Shown: positions 7,716 through 14,861 of the stretch, one piece after another | Layout: every line of letters starts with the position of its first letter | How positions within the stretch are numbered: position 1 is the first letter of the stretch | Source of the DNA: Xanthobacteraceae bacterium | Lineage (GTDB): Bacteria; Pseudomonadota; Alphaproteobacteria; Rhizobiales; Xanthobacteraceae | NCBI GenBank assembly: GCA_030037185.1 | Contig: JASHRR010001035.1 | Location: forward strand, 1-17,842 | DNA length: 17,842 nt | Reading direction: 5' to 3' | Program-made: the position numbers and the translations under genes | Notes under the pieces: model-generated | Told to the model about the DNA's origin: nothing | Databases searched by the model: none | What the model saw: only the letters and a program-made list of their open reading frames with translations

Positions 7716-9166
7716 GCGATCTCGCCTATCTGACCATTGCCGAGGCCGCACGGCTGATAAAGGCTCGCCAGCTATCGCCTGTTGAACTCACCCGCGCGTT
7801 GCTGGCGCGCATCGCCGCGACGGATTCCACCTACCATGCCTATATCGCGGTGACCGGAGACCTCGCGATCGCGCAGGCCAAGGCCGCCGAGGCGGAACTG
7901 ATGCGCGGCGACTGGCGTGGACCCATGCACGGGGTGCCCTACGCCGCCAAGGACATTTTCGACGTCGCCGGGATGGCGACCACCTGCCATTCCAAGCTGC
8001 GCGTTGATCATCGCGCTGCCTCCGACGCGACCGCGATCGTCAGGCTGCGCGAGGCCGGCGCGGTGCTGCTCGGCAAGCTGGCACTGCACGAATTCGCGAC
8101 CGGCGGGCCGACGCGCGAATTGCCGTGGCCGGCTGCCTGCAACCCGTGGAATATCGATCTTCATCCGGGCGGCTCGTCGAGCGGCTCCGGGGTCGCGGTG
8201 GCGATTGGAACGGCGCCCGCAGCGCTCGGCACCGACACCGGCGGCTCGGTGCGCAACCCTGCCACCTGCTGCGGCGTGATCGGGATGAAACCGACCTTTG
8301 GCAGCGTCAGCCGCGCCGGCGTGTTTCCGCTCGCCTTCTCGCTCGACCATGTCGGGCCGCTGACGCGCACCGTCGAGGATAACGCCATCATGTTGCAGGC
8401 GATCGCCGCGCATGACCCGGCCGATCCGACGAGTTCGCCGCGCCGGACCGCCGATTTCACAGGTGACATCAATGCCGGCGTCAAGGGCCTGCGGATCGGC
8501 GTGATCGCCCATTTCTACGACGAGGACATGATCGCCGTGCCGGAGCAGAGCGCCGCCATCGCCGCCGCTGCCGACCAGCTGCGCCGGCTTGGCGCCGAGG
8601 TCAAACCGATCCGTTTGTCGTCCTTGCAACGCTATAGCGAATGCGGCCGCACGATCCTTATGGCGGAAGCCTTCGCGGTTCATGAGCGCGGCCTTAGGGA
8701 GCGGCCGCAGGACTATGCGGCGATCACGCGCCGCAAGCTGCTGCCCGGCGCCTTCATCCCGGCCGCGGACTACGTCAAGGCGCAGCAGCTGCGCACCGCG
8801 CTGTGCGCCGAATTCGCCGCCGCCATGCGCGACTTCGAGGCCGCCATCACGCTGTCAAGCCTCGATATGCCGTGCCGCATCGACGATGACGAGGCGATCG
8901 CCAAAACCTATGAGCGGCAGGCTCGCATGCCGTTCAACGTCACCGGCACGCCCGCCATTGCGGTGCCGACGGGATTCACCGCTACCGGCCTGCCGACCGC
9001 GATGCAAATCGTTGGCCGCGCATTCGCAGAGCCGATGGTCTATCGGGTGGCGCAGGCCTATTGCGAGGCGACGCGCTGGTGCGAGCGCCATCCGCTCGGG
9101 AAGCCGGCGGAGCAGAAGAGTTTTGTTGCCGAAGCCGACGTCACATATCAGCGGACGGAAGTTTGA
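7712..9166 (+). CDS. amidase signature-family hydrolase (AtzE/GatA-like)
   Basis: The 484-residue product covers the whole amidase signature domain. The Ser-cisSer-Lys triad is visible: Lys80 in VPYAAKDIFDV, cis-Ser155 in HPGGSSSGSG, and nucleophile Ser179 in GTDTGGSVRNPA. These positions match GatA-type enzymes almost residue for residue. The C-terminal part has FNVTGTPAIAVPTGF and LPTAMQIVGRAF, typical of the family. Members hydrolyse amides to carboxylic acid and ammonia in the cytoplasm; the substrate cannot be read from sequence. The ATG at 7712 overlaps the stop of the AtzG-like gene. That coupling, and the opposite ring-cleavage unit, suggest that the amide of a carboxylic or aromatic acid, or a carboxylated urea-like compound, is the substrate (inference). 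A 62-base gap leads to the UGSC gene, probably in the same transcript. Confidence 0.92.
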   Translation: MSDLAYLTIAEAARLIKARQLSPVELTRALLARIAATDSTYHAYIAVTGDLAIAQAKAAEAELMRGDWRGPMHGVPYAAKDIFDVAGMATTCHSKLRVDHRAASDATAIVRLREAGAVLLGKLALHEFATGGPTRELPWPAACNPWNIDLHPGGSSSGSGVAVAIGTAPAALGTDTGGSVRNPATCCGVIGMKPTFGSVSRAGVFPLAFSLDHVGPLTRTVEDNAIMLQAIAAHDPADPTSSPRRTADFTGDINAGVKGLRIGVIAHFYDEDMIAVPEQSAAIAAAADQLRRLGAEVKPIRLSSLQRYSECGRTILMAEAFAVHERGLRERPQDYAAITRRKLLPGAFIPAADYVKAQQLRTALCAEFAAAMRDFEAAITLSSLDMPCRIDDDEAIAKTYERQARMPFNVTGTPAIAVPTGFTATGLPTAMQIVGRAFAEPMVYRVAQAYCEATRWCERHPLGKPAEQKSFVAEADVTYQRTEV

Positions 9167-9228
9167 TTTATTGCTGCGGATGCTGCTGGTCCTAAAGAAG
9201 CTTTAAAGAATGAGCGGGAGTTCATGAG

Positions 9229-9750
9229 ATGATAGTTCGCGTGCTCGATCCAACGAATGAGATGAGGGAAACCGGCGGCCGACCGGCCGCGCGCCTGTCC
9301 TCGCTGACAGGCAAGACCATCGGATTCATCTCGAACGGCAAACACGGAACCAAGCGCTACTTCACGGAGCTCGAACGGATGATGCGCGAGGACCTCGGGG
9401 TGGCGCAGGTGATGTGGCGGACGAAGTCGAATTACAGCGCGCCCGCCGACGCCGATATCATCGGCGAAATCCCAAACTGGGACGCCGTCGTCACCGGTGT
9501 GGGCGATTGAGGCAGCTGCTCATCGTGCAGTTTGCATGATGCGATTGCAGCGGAGCGTCAAGGGGTGCCGGCGATAGCCGTGATGACCGAGCGATTCATC
9601 ACCGCGGCACAGCTCATGTGCCGGGCCCTTGGCATGGCGAACTACAGGTTTGTCGTCGTCGGTCACCCAATCTCCAGCGCGTGCGATGACGAGCTTTGCC
9701 AATACGCGCGGATGACCATCGCTCAGGCGCCCAGTGTGTTGTTGGGCTAG
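9229..9750 (+). CDS. UGSC-family selenoprotein with in-frame UGA decoded as selenocysteine (Sec94)
   Basis: One frame runs from ATG 9229 (GGGAG eight bases upstream) to TAG 9748-9750, broken only by TGA at 9508-9510. Read as Sec it gives 173 residues with TGVGDUGSCSSCSLHDAIAA at the site: Sec94, Cys97 and Cys100, so a Sec-x-x-Cys redox-type motif followed by His103-Asp104. Before it is SLTGKTIGFISNGKHGTKRY (about residues 26-45). After it come GVPAIAVMTERFITAAQL and FVVVGHPISS, giving an alternating beta/alpha pattern on both sides of the TGA. Databases hold a UGSC family named for this motif, in which the first residue is Sec, or Cys or Thr in relatives (recalled). A SECIS-like hairpin follows the TGA at the right distance. 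If UGA were a stop, the product would end one residue before the active motif. The biochemical role is unknown; a redox or thiol-based function is inferred. It probably belongs to the amidase transcript. Whether the host has selA, selB, selC and selD cannot be seen here. Confidence 0.85.
9521..9541 (+). promoter_or_regulatory. bacterial SECIS-like hairpin for selenocysteine insertion
   Basis: Arms CATCGTGCA (9521-9529) and TGCATGATG (9533-9541) pair over all nine positions, with one G-U pair, and close a three-base loop GTT (9530-9532). The loop starts 19 nt after the TGA at 9508-9510 and its first base is G. Bacterial SECIS elements lie in the coding region directly after the UGA, with an apical loop about 16-37 nt downstream and a G among the first loop bases, where SelB binds. 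All these features are met. The hairpin encodes part of the motif S-S-C-S-L-H-D, so its sequence is also protein-constrained. Confidence 0.8.
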
Positions 9751-9805
9751 GCCGCGCCGCCTCAACGCAGAACAGATCACGTCGGATTTTCGAGTTTCGC
9801 ACTAC

Positions 9806-9823
9806 GCGGCCGACAAAGGCCGC
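9806..9823. terminator. hairpin between convergent UGSC and FMO genes
   Basis: GCGGCC (9806-9811) and GGCCGC (9818-9823) form a perfect six-pair stem with loop GACAAA, in the 108-base gap where the plus-strand UGSC gene and the minus-strand flavin monooxygenase gene converge. There is no T-tract on either side, so it is only a candidate terminator. Confidence 0.3.
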
Positions 9824-9858
9824 CGCCAGAGGCGCCCGGCCCGGGATCGTCGCCGGAG

Positions 9859-11001
9859 TCATCCCGGTCGCGAGCCTGGCCGAACCAGTGCGGTCTGCTG
9901 CCTTACGATATCACCGGCAATCTTGACGGCCTCTCTCGAGATTTGCCGGAGCAACCCGGCAACCGAATTCTTGAATCCGGCAAAATAAATGGTTGTTTGC
10001 TCGGCCGACCCGTGGTCGCCGGGGTTGCTGCCATCGCCGTCTCCCAGAAAGCTTCGATAGTTGGGGCGATAGCCAGTGGCAAAGATGAGGGCGTCGAATT
10101 TGCGACCTCCTCCGTCGCTGAAGCTCGCGCCGTCGCTGGTGATCGCGCAGACGCCCGGTGCGACCTTGATTGCTCCTTCGGAAATTTTTCGAACCGTACC
10201 GACATCGATGACCGGAATTCTCGCCGAGCTGGCGACCCGCTGCAAAATACCTTCGTTCGGGCGCTTGAGGCCATGTTTCGAAAGGTCGCCGAGAGCCCAA
10301 TCGAGAATACGCGGGAACAGCGTTTCGCTGGCCGCCGAAGGAAGTAGCTTGGTTGCCGTCAGCGCCACGATCTGAATAGGAATGCCGAAAAGATCGCGCG
10401 GAACGACGTGGACGCCGTTGCGCACCGAGATCGTCGTCCGCGCGCCGCCCTCCGACAGATCGAGAGCAATCTCGGCACCTGAGTTACCCATGCCGATCAC
10501 CAGGACAGACTGGCCGACAAAGGGCTTTGCATTGAGGTAGCGGGCGGAGTGGATGACCTTGCCCTGGAACTTCTCCAGGCCCGGCAAGGACGGCATGACA
10601 GGCTCGGCATTGAATCCGGACGCCACGACGACACAGGATGCGCTGATCGAAGATTGCGTCGCTTCGATAAACCAGTCGTTCCGATCCCGCCGTACCGAGC
10701 GCACGGTCTCGCCAAAACGCGGCTTCAAACCGAAGTTCATGGCGTAGCGATCGAGGTAGGCTATGACGAGATTTCTTGGCACATAGCGCGGATAGTCCGC
10801 CGGAAATGGGAAGTAGGGCAGGCACGACAGCTGCTTGACGGTATGTAACTGCAGCCGCTGGTAGTGGCGATGCCACGACCAAGCAACCCTGTCGCCCCTT
10901 TCAAGAATGATGAAATTCACGCCGGCCTTTCGCAGACAGGCGCCGACCGCGAGTCCCGCCGGACCGGCGCCAATCACAGCAACGTCTGTCCGTTCCGGCA
11001 T
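9859..11001 (-). CDS. flavin-containing monooxygenase (FMO/YUCCA-like)
   Basis: The 380-residue protein has an FAD-binding GAGPAG (residues 11-16) after a beta strand, then ILERGDRVAWSWHRHYQRL as in FMO/YUCCA enzymes. The FMO fingerprint F-x-G-x-x-x-H-x-x-x-Y is intact (Phe145, Gly147, His151, Tyr155). The NADPH-binding GMGNSG is at 170-175, and the FATGYRPN motif is at 307-314. These flavoenzymes use NADPH and O2 to oxidise N or S atoms, or act as Baeyer-Villiger or decarboxylating oxygenases (YUCCA converts indole-3-pyruvate to indole-3-acetate). The substrate here is unknown; the YUCCA-like look makes an indole substrate possible but unproven. The start ATG at 11001 has only a weak ribosome-binding site. 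It follows the secreted EF-hand-like protein gene by 42 bases on the same strand, so they may be co-transcribed. Confidence 0.9.
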   Translation of the reverse strand: MPERTDVAVIGAGPAGLAVGACLRKAGVNFIILERGDRVAWSWHRHYQRLQLHTVKQLSCLPYFPFPADYPRYVPRNLVIAYLDRYAMNFGLKPRFGETVRSVRRDRNDWFIEATQSSISASCVVVASGFNAEPVMPSLPGLEKFQGKVIHSARYLNAKPFVGQSVLVIGMGNSGAEIALDLSEGGARTTISVRNGVHVVPRDLFGIPIQIVALTATKLLPSAASETLFPRILDWALGDLSKHGLKRPNEGILQRVASSARIPVIDVGTVRKISEGAIKVAPGVCAITSDGASFSDGGGRKFDALIFATGYRPNYRSFLGDGDGSNPGDHGSAEQTTIYFAGFKNSVAGLLRQISREAVKIAGDIVRQQTALVRPGSRPG

Positions 11002-11043
11002 CTGCTGCGTTCGCCAGGACGATTCAAGTCTCCGAGCCCTGCA

Positions 11044-11904
11044 TCAATTCTGCGTCTGCTTGAAGTAGCGCAGATCGGGCGGGGCCTGGTTCCTCCGCGC
11101 CGGCATCAACAGTCCGTCCGCGCTGAGGAAATAGTTTTCCTTGCCAAGCACGACCTGGTTATTGCCTTCGGCGCAGTAATATTCGCTCCAATTGGGACGG
11201 GGAGCGGAGCTGCGCCGGTAGCTCTTGTCTACCGTCCACGGCCGCGTCAAAGCATGGTCGATCACCGTGATCCGGTCGTGCAGAATGTGCGCATCGGTCT
11301 TGTCGAGATAGAAGCGCTCCTTGAATATCGACTGGTTGTCGAAGTGCAGCGGCAAGCCAGTGCCGTCGTAAGCGCGGGGACCTTTGAAACCGCGCGTTTC
11401 GACTTCAAGCACGTCGTAGCGGCCATCACCGTCCTCATCGATCCACTTGCCGATCGAGTAGCCCTGATAGGTGGGATCGATCGCACCGGGCCAGTCGCGT
11501 CCGTCGGTGAAGATTCGCCGATAGTGGTCTTCGCCGCCGATCAGCACATAGGTCGTTTCCGGCGTCACGACATATTCGAATTGCCCGGCCGACATCATGC
11601 GCGGCATGCCTCCGGCCCGGCATGTGGCGCTCGGATAGTTGCCGATGCCGCCGTTGGCCTGGTCGGCCATGCTGTCCTGCAGCACCTTGCGATACTCGGC
11701 GGTGAGCGGTGCCTGCTGCCCGGTTCCCCACGGCTTGGTCGGATCGAATTTCACCCTCTGACCTGGCAGGCCGGGAGTAAGGATGACGGTCCACTGGCCG
11801 CTCCAGTCGGGGTATTTCGCATCATCGGCGGCCTGCGCGCCGCCCGTCGCCGCCGCTCGCGCAGCGGCCACGACGAGCGCGGCAATCAAGCTTCGATACC
11901 ACAT
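11044..11904 (-). CDS. secreted protein of unknown function with an EF-hand-like loop
   Basis: The 286-residue protein has an N-terminal signal peptide ending near AQA (residue 25), so it should be periplasmic or secreted. The start ATG at 11904 has a strong GGGAGG site five bases upstream. The mature part begins with YPDWSGQWTVILTPGLPGQR. Residues 156-167 (DEDGDGRYDVLE) match the 12-residue calcium-binding EF-hand loop: Asp at 1, 3, 5 and 9, Gly at 6, Glu at 12. The sequence is rich in Trp and Tyr (RRIFTDGRDWP, PTYQGYSIGKW, DHALTRPWTV). I recall conserved hypothetical proteins of this kind in Bradyrhizobium-like genomes but no known activity. It lies 42 bases upstream of the flavin monooxygenase gene in the same direction. 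Confidence 0.8.
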   Translation of the reverse strand: MWYRSLIAALVVAAARAAATGGAQAADDAKYPDWSGQWTVILTPGLPGQRVKFDPTKPWGTGQQAPLTAEYRKVLQDSMADQANGGIGNYPSATCRAGGMPRMMSAGQFEYVVTPETTYVLIGGEDHYRRIFTDGRDWPGAIDPTYQGYSIGKWIDEDGDGRYDVLEVETRGFKGPRAYDGTGLPLHFDNQSIFKERFYLDKTDAHILHDRITVIDHALTRPWTVDKSYRRSSAPRPNWSEYYCAEGNNQVVLGKENYFLSADGLLMPARRNQAPPDLRYFKQTQN

Positions 11905-12224
11905 GGCTTCCTCCCAAACTCACCTTGAACGGGCAAAATACACCCCTTGAGCCGCGGGTGGAACGCCATCGCGGCACACCGCGGCAGCCTGGTCGAGACC
12001 GGCGTAGCGACCGCTGAGCCCAAGCCGCGAGCGGCTCGGCGCCGGTGCCCGTCGTGATGGCCATTGGGCGAATCGGAGTGATGCCACCAGCGCTCAGCGT
12101 CAACACCGCACGCCGACTGCGGCGCTTCGGGAGTGGTCGGGCTTGTGCCACCCTGTACGGTCGGCGCCCGGCAGGATCCCCGACCCCACAGCGAACGCGC
12201 GCCGGCGGCGCCCAAAGGCTGACC
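11905..12224. other. 320-base intergenic region, no gene recognised
   Basis: This gap lies between cydB and the secreted-protein gene, both on the minus strand, so it should hold the end of the cyd transcript and the promoter of the next one. An open frame on the minus strand across it (12244 to 11822) overlaps cydB and is rich in Arg, Pro and Ala without any family pattern, so it is not called. Short GC-rich inverted repeats occur, but no T-tract terminator was seen. Confidence 0.6.
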
Positions 12225-13238
12225 TCAGTGGTAACCGATGTCACCGCGGACCTTGCCGCGAAACACCCAATAAGACCACCCGGTGTACATCAGGATGATC
12301 GGCAGCAGAAAAAGCGTGCCGACCAGAAGGAAAGCCTGCGTGCTCGGCGACGATGCGGCTTCCCACAGCGTAAATCGGTATGGCACGATCATCGGCCACA
12401 GGCTGATGGCAATCCCGATGTAGGACATCACGAACAGGCCGATTGCGCCTGCAAACGGCGCCACCTCCGAGCGGTTTGTGAGTGCGTGCCATTCCCAAAG
12501 GGCCAGCAGCGCGGTGATGATCGGAACCGGCGAGAGAAAGGCGATGTTGGGCCACGAGAACCAGCGCCGGGCGATATCCGGTTCCATCAGCGGCGTCCAC
12601 AAGCTCACCACGGCAATCGCAAACAGGACGCCGAACAAGCACCGGCGTCCCAATCGCCGCGCCCAGTCCCTGAGCGGGCCTTCTGTCTTGAGCACTAGCC
12701 AGCCGGCGCCGAGCAGGCTGTAGCCGAAAATGAGCCCGATGCCGGTAAAGATCGAGAAGGGCGTGAAGCAGTCGAGCGAGCTGCCGGCGAACTGACGCCC
12801 CGCTGTCTGAAAACCCTGGATGAAAGCACCGAGTACAATTCCTTGCGCGAAAGTGGCGATCGCGGAGCCATAGCAGAAAGCGTGATCCCAGAAAGTCCGA
12901 TGCTCGGCGTCCCTGTAGCGGAATTCGAAGGCAGCGCCGCGAAAGATAAGCGCGAGCAGCATCGCCAGGACAGGAAAGTAGACCGCGGGAAGTATTATCG
13001 CGAAGGCCAGCGGGAACGCTGCCAAAAGTCCGACGCCGCCAAGCACGAGCCAGGTCTCGTTGCCGTCCCAGATCGGCGCAATCGAATTCATGACGAGGTT
13101 ACGTGAGACTAGATCCGGTGCGAACCCGTAGAGGATCCCCACCCCGAGATCGAAACCGTCCAGCAAGACGTAGAAGAACACGCCGAGGCCAAGGATGATT
13201 GTCCACACGGGCACGAAGTCGAGAACCGGTGAGATCAT
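12225..13238 (-). CDS. cydB: cytochrome bd-type quinol oxidase subunit II (CIO type)
   Basis: The 337-residue, multi-helix membrane protein begins with PVWTIILGLGVFFYVLLDGF, where the G-F-D-L-G-V-G-I-L motif after the first helix is the CydB signature. It continues with MNSIAPIWDGNETWLVLGGV, the most conserved CydB stretch. FTPFSIFTGIGLIFGYSLLG and LFLLPIILMYTGWSYWVFRG are also typical. CydB binds no haem itself in most members and supports CydA in oxidising quinol and reducing O2 to water in the inner membrane. The ATG at 13236-13238 overlaps the cydA stop (13235-13237), so the two are translationally coupled. No third small subunit (CydX or DUF2474-like) was found after it. Confidence 0.95.
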   Translation of the reverse strand: MISPVLDFVPVWTIILGLGVFFYVLLDGFDLGVGILYGFAPDLVSRNLVMNSIAPIWDGNETWLVLGGVGLLAAFPLAFAIILPAVYFPVLAMLLALIFRGAAFEFRYRDAEHRTFWDHAFCYGSAIATFAQGIVLGAFIQGFQTAGRQFAGSSLDCFTPFSIFTGIGLIFGYSLLGAGWLVLKTEGPLRDWARRLGRRCLFGVLFAIAVVSLWTPLMEPDIARRWFSWPNIAFLSPVPIITALLALWEWHALTNRSEVAPFAGAIGLFVMSYIGIAISLWPMIVPYRFTLWEAASSPSTQAFLLVGTLFLLPIILMYTGWSYWVFRGKVRGDIGYH

Positions 13239-14635
13239 GATGACACGCTCCCTTGCGAGGAGGGGAGCGCCTCGACGGGACGCTGCGGCCGGCCAGCCTC
13301 AACGGGGTCGGGTTCAATGAACGCCTCGAGGGGGCCATTCCTCACGATCCTCGCCATCACCGCAACGCCGAACGGGAACATGATCAGATAGACGACGCCA
13401 TAGCCGACGAGCGAGAGAACGACATCGAAGCCGGTCAGAGAGGGAGATACCGACTCCGACGTGCGCAATAGCCCATAAACCGTCCAGGGCTGTCGCCCGA
13501 CCTCGGTTGTGGTCCAACCGGCGAGCACCGCGAGAAAGCCGAGCGGAGATGCGAGCATGCAGATCCACAGGAACCAATTTGCGTCGAATAACCGCCGCCG
13601 CGCCCGCAACCACCAGCTGGCGACAATCACCGCGAGCATCAGCAGGCCGATCCCTACCATGATCCGGAACGCAAAAAACGGAATCGCGACCGGGGGACGC
13701 TGGTCGGCGGGCCAATCTTTGAGGCCGCGCACGATGCCATCGGGATCATGCGTAAGGATCAGGCTGCCGACCTCTGGAACGGACAATACGTAACGGTTCG
13801 TTTCCGCCTTGTCGTCCGGAATCGCGAACAGATTGAGGCCGACGCGACGACCTGTGTTCCAATGCGCCTCGATCGCCGCCAGCTTTGCCGGCTGATATTC
13901 GAGGGTATTGAGGCCATGCGCATCGCCGAGGAAGATCTGAAGCGGGACCAGAACCGTGAGCAGCGAGAGCGTCATCGGCAACATCGTCCGAGCTTCCTCC
14001 GCAAACCGCCGGCGCCAAAGGTAATAGGCCGCCACGCCGACGACAACGAAGCCGGTGGTGATGTAGAAAGCGACCACCGTATGGCCGAGGCGATACGGGA
14101 AAGACGGGCTGAAGATGACTTGTAGCCAGTCCTTCGGAAAGAACCGACCATCGACAATCTCATAACCGGCCGGCGTTTGCATCCAACTGTTGGTCGCCAG
14201 GATCCAGAACGAAGACAGAATGGTGCCGAGCGTCACCAGCAGCGCCGAGATGAAGTGGGCCCAACGTGGCACGAGCTTGCGGCCAAACAGCAGCACGCCA
14301 AGAAAGGCGGACTCCAGGAAGAACGCTACCAATGCCTCGTAAGAAAGGAGCGGCGAGAGCACGTTGGCAGTGACATCGGAAAACCTGCTCCAGTTGGTGC
14401 CGAACTGGAAGGGCATGACGATGCCCGACACGACGCCCATGCCAAACGACACCGCGAAGATCTTGATCCAGAACGTTGAGAGTCGGAAGTAGATCTCGCG
14501 CCCTGTGACGAAATGCAAACCCTCGAGAACGGCAATATAGGACGCGAGCCCCACCGTGAAGGCCGGCAGAAGGATGTGCCAGGCTATCACCCAGGCGAAC
14601 TGCAACCGCGACAGCAACACAGGATCGAGGCTCAT
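13235..14635 (-). CDS. cydA: cytochrome bd-type quinol oxidase subunit I (cyanide-insensitive oxidase type)
   Basis: The 466-residue membrane protein carries the haem and quinol residues of CydA. His20 (AWHILLPAF) and His185 (YRLGHTVVAFY) are haem-ligand positions. Glu100 and Glu108 (LSYEALVAFFLESAF) form the proton path. The Q-loop has QPAKLAAIEAHW with Lys251 and Glu256, and GRQPWTVYGLLRTSES follows later. Length is below the 520 or so of E. coli CydA because the Q-loop is short, as in the CioA/cyanide-insensitive group. The enzyme oxidises ubiquinol at low oxygen or under respiratory inhibition without pumping protons. The ATG at 14635 has a poor ribosome-binding site. cydB follows with a 4-base overlap. 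cydDC assembly genes are not in the window. Confidence 0.95.
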   Translation of the reverse strand: MSLDPVLLSRLQFAWVIAWHILLPAFTVGLASYIAVLEGLHFVTGREIYFRLSTFWIKIFAVSFGMGVVSGIVMPFQFGTNWSRFSDVTANVLSPLLSYEALVAFFLESAFLGVLLFGRKLVPRWAHFISALLVTLGTILSSFWILATNSWMQTPAGYEIVDGRFFPKDWLQVIFSPSFPYRLGHTVVAFYITTGFVVVGVAAYYLWRRRFAEEARTMLPMTLSLLTVLVPLQIFLGDAHGLNTLEYQPAKLAAIEAHWNTGRRVGLNLFAIPDDKAETNRYVLSVPEVGSLILTHDPDGIVRGLKDWPADQRPPVAIPFFAFRIMVGIGLLMLAVIVASWWLRARRRLFDANWFLWICMLASPLGFLAVLAGWTTTEVGRQPWTVYGLLRTSESVSPSLTGFDVVLSLVGYGVVYLIMFPFGVAVMARIVRNGPLEAFIEPDPVEAGRPQRPVEALPSSQGSVSS

Positions 14636-14861
14636 CCCGTCGTTCCAGTCTGCATAGCCGTGATGGGCAAAAATCGCGCTCCGGGACTATGCCGTGTTTC
14701 ACTTGGGCTTGCCTTGCCAGGATGTCAATTCGACATTGCGCGACAGCACCTGCGGGCGAAACTCATCACCCGGCGCGACCGAGTTATAGCCAAAACCATG
14801 GCGCCATCACCGGTCCCACCGATCTCGATCAGCCTGATAGGGGCGACTCCGCGCAGCGGTT
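14636..14861. promoter_or_regulatory. intergenic region upstream of cydAB
   Basis: This 226-base gap follows the CapA-like gene and precedes cydA on the minus strand, so it should hold the cyd promoter. It contains TGTC (14723-14726) and GACA (14732-14735) as an inverted repeat around AATTC, and a second GACA at 14742-14745. No FNR/FixK box with exact spacing was found. The repeat could be a regulator site, but no regulator is indicated. Confidence 0.35.

Noticed and set aside
9229..9510. A separate 93-residue protein ending at TGA 9508-9510, with the rest being non-coding or a pseudogene tail
   Set aside because: The downstream frame is the same frame, continues 79 codons without any stop, and begins with the G-S-C-S-S-C motif expected after the Sec position, with a SECIS-like hairpin. 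A chance nonsense mutation is less likely.
11822..12244. A 140-codon minus-strand frame after cydB, considered as a small CydX/DUF2474-like subunit
   Set aside because: It overlaps the end of cydB and the start of the next gene, is Arg/Pro-rich and has no hydrophobic helix, which a small bd-oxidase subunit would need.
14715..14729. TTG...CAA pattern upstream of cydA as an FNR/FixK box
   Set aside because: The half sites are nine bases apart instead of the required eight, and the inner bases do not match.
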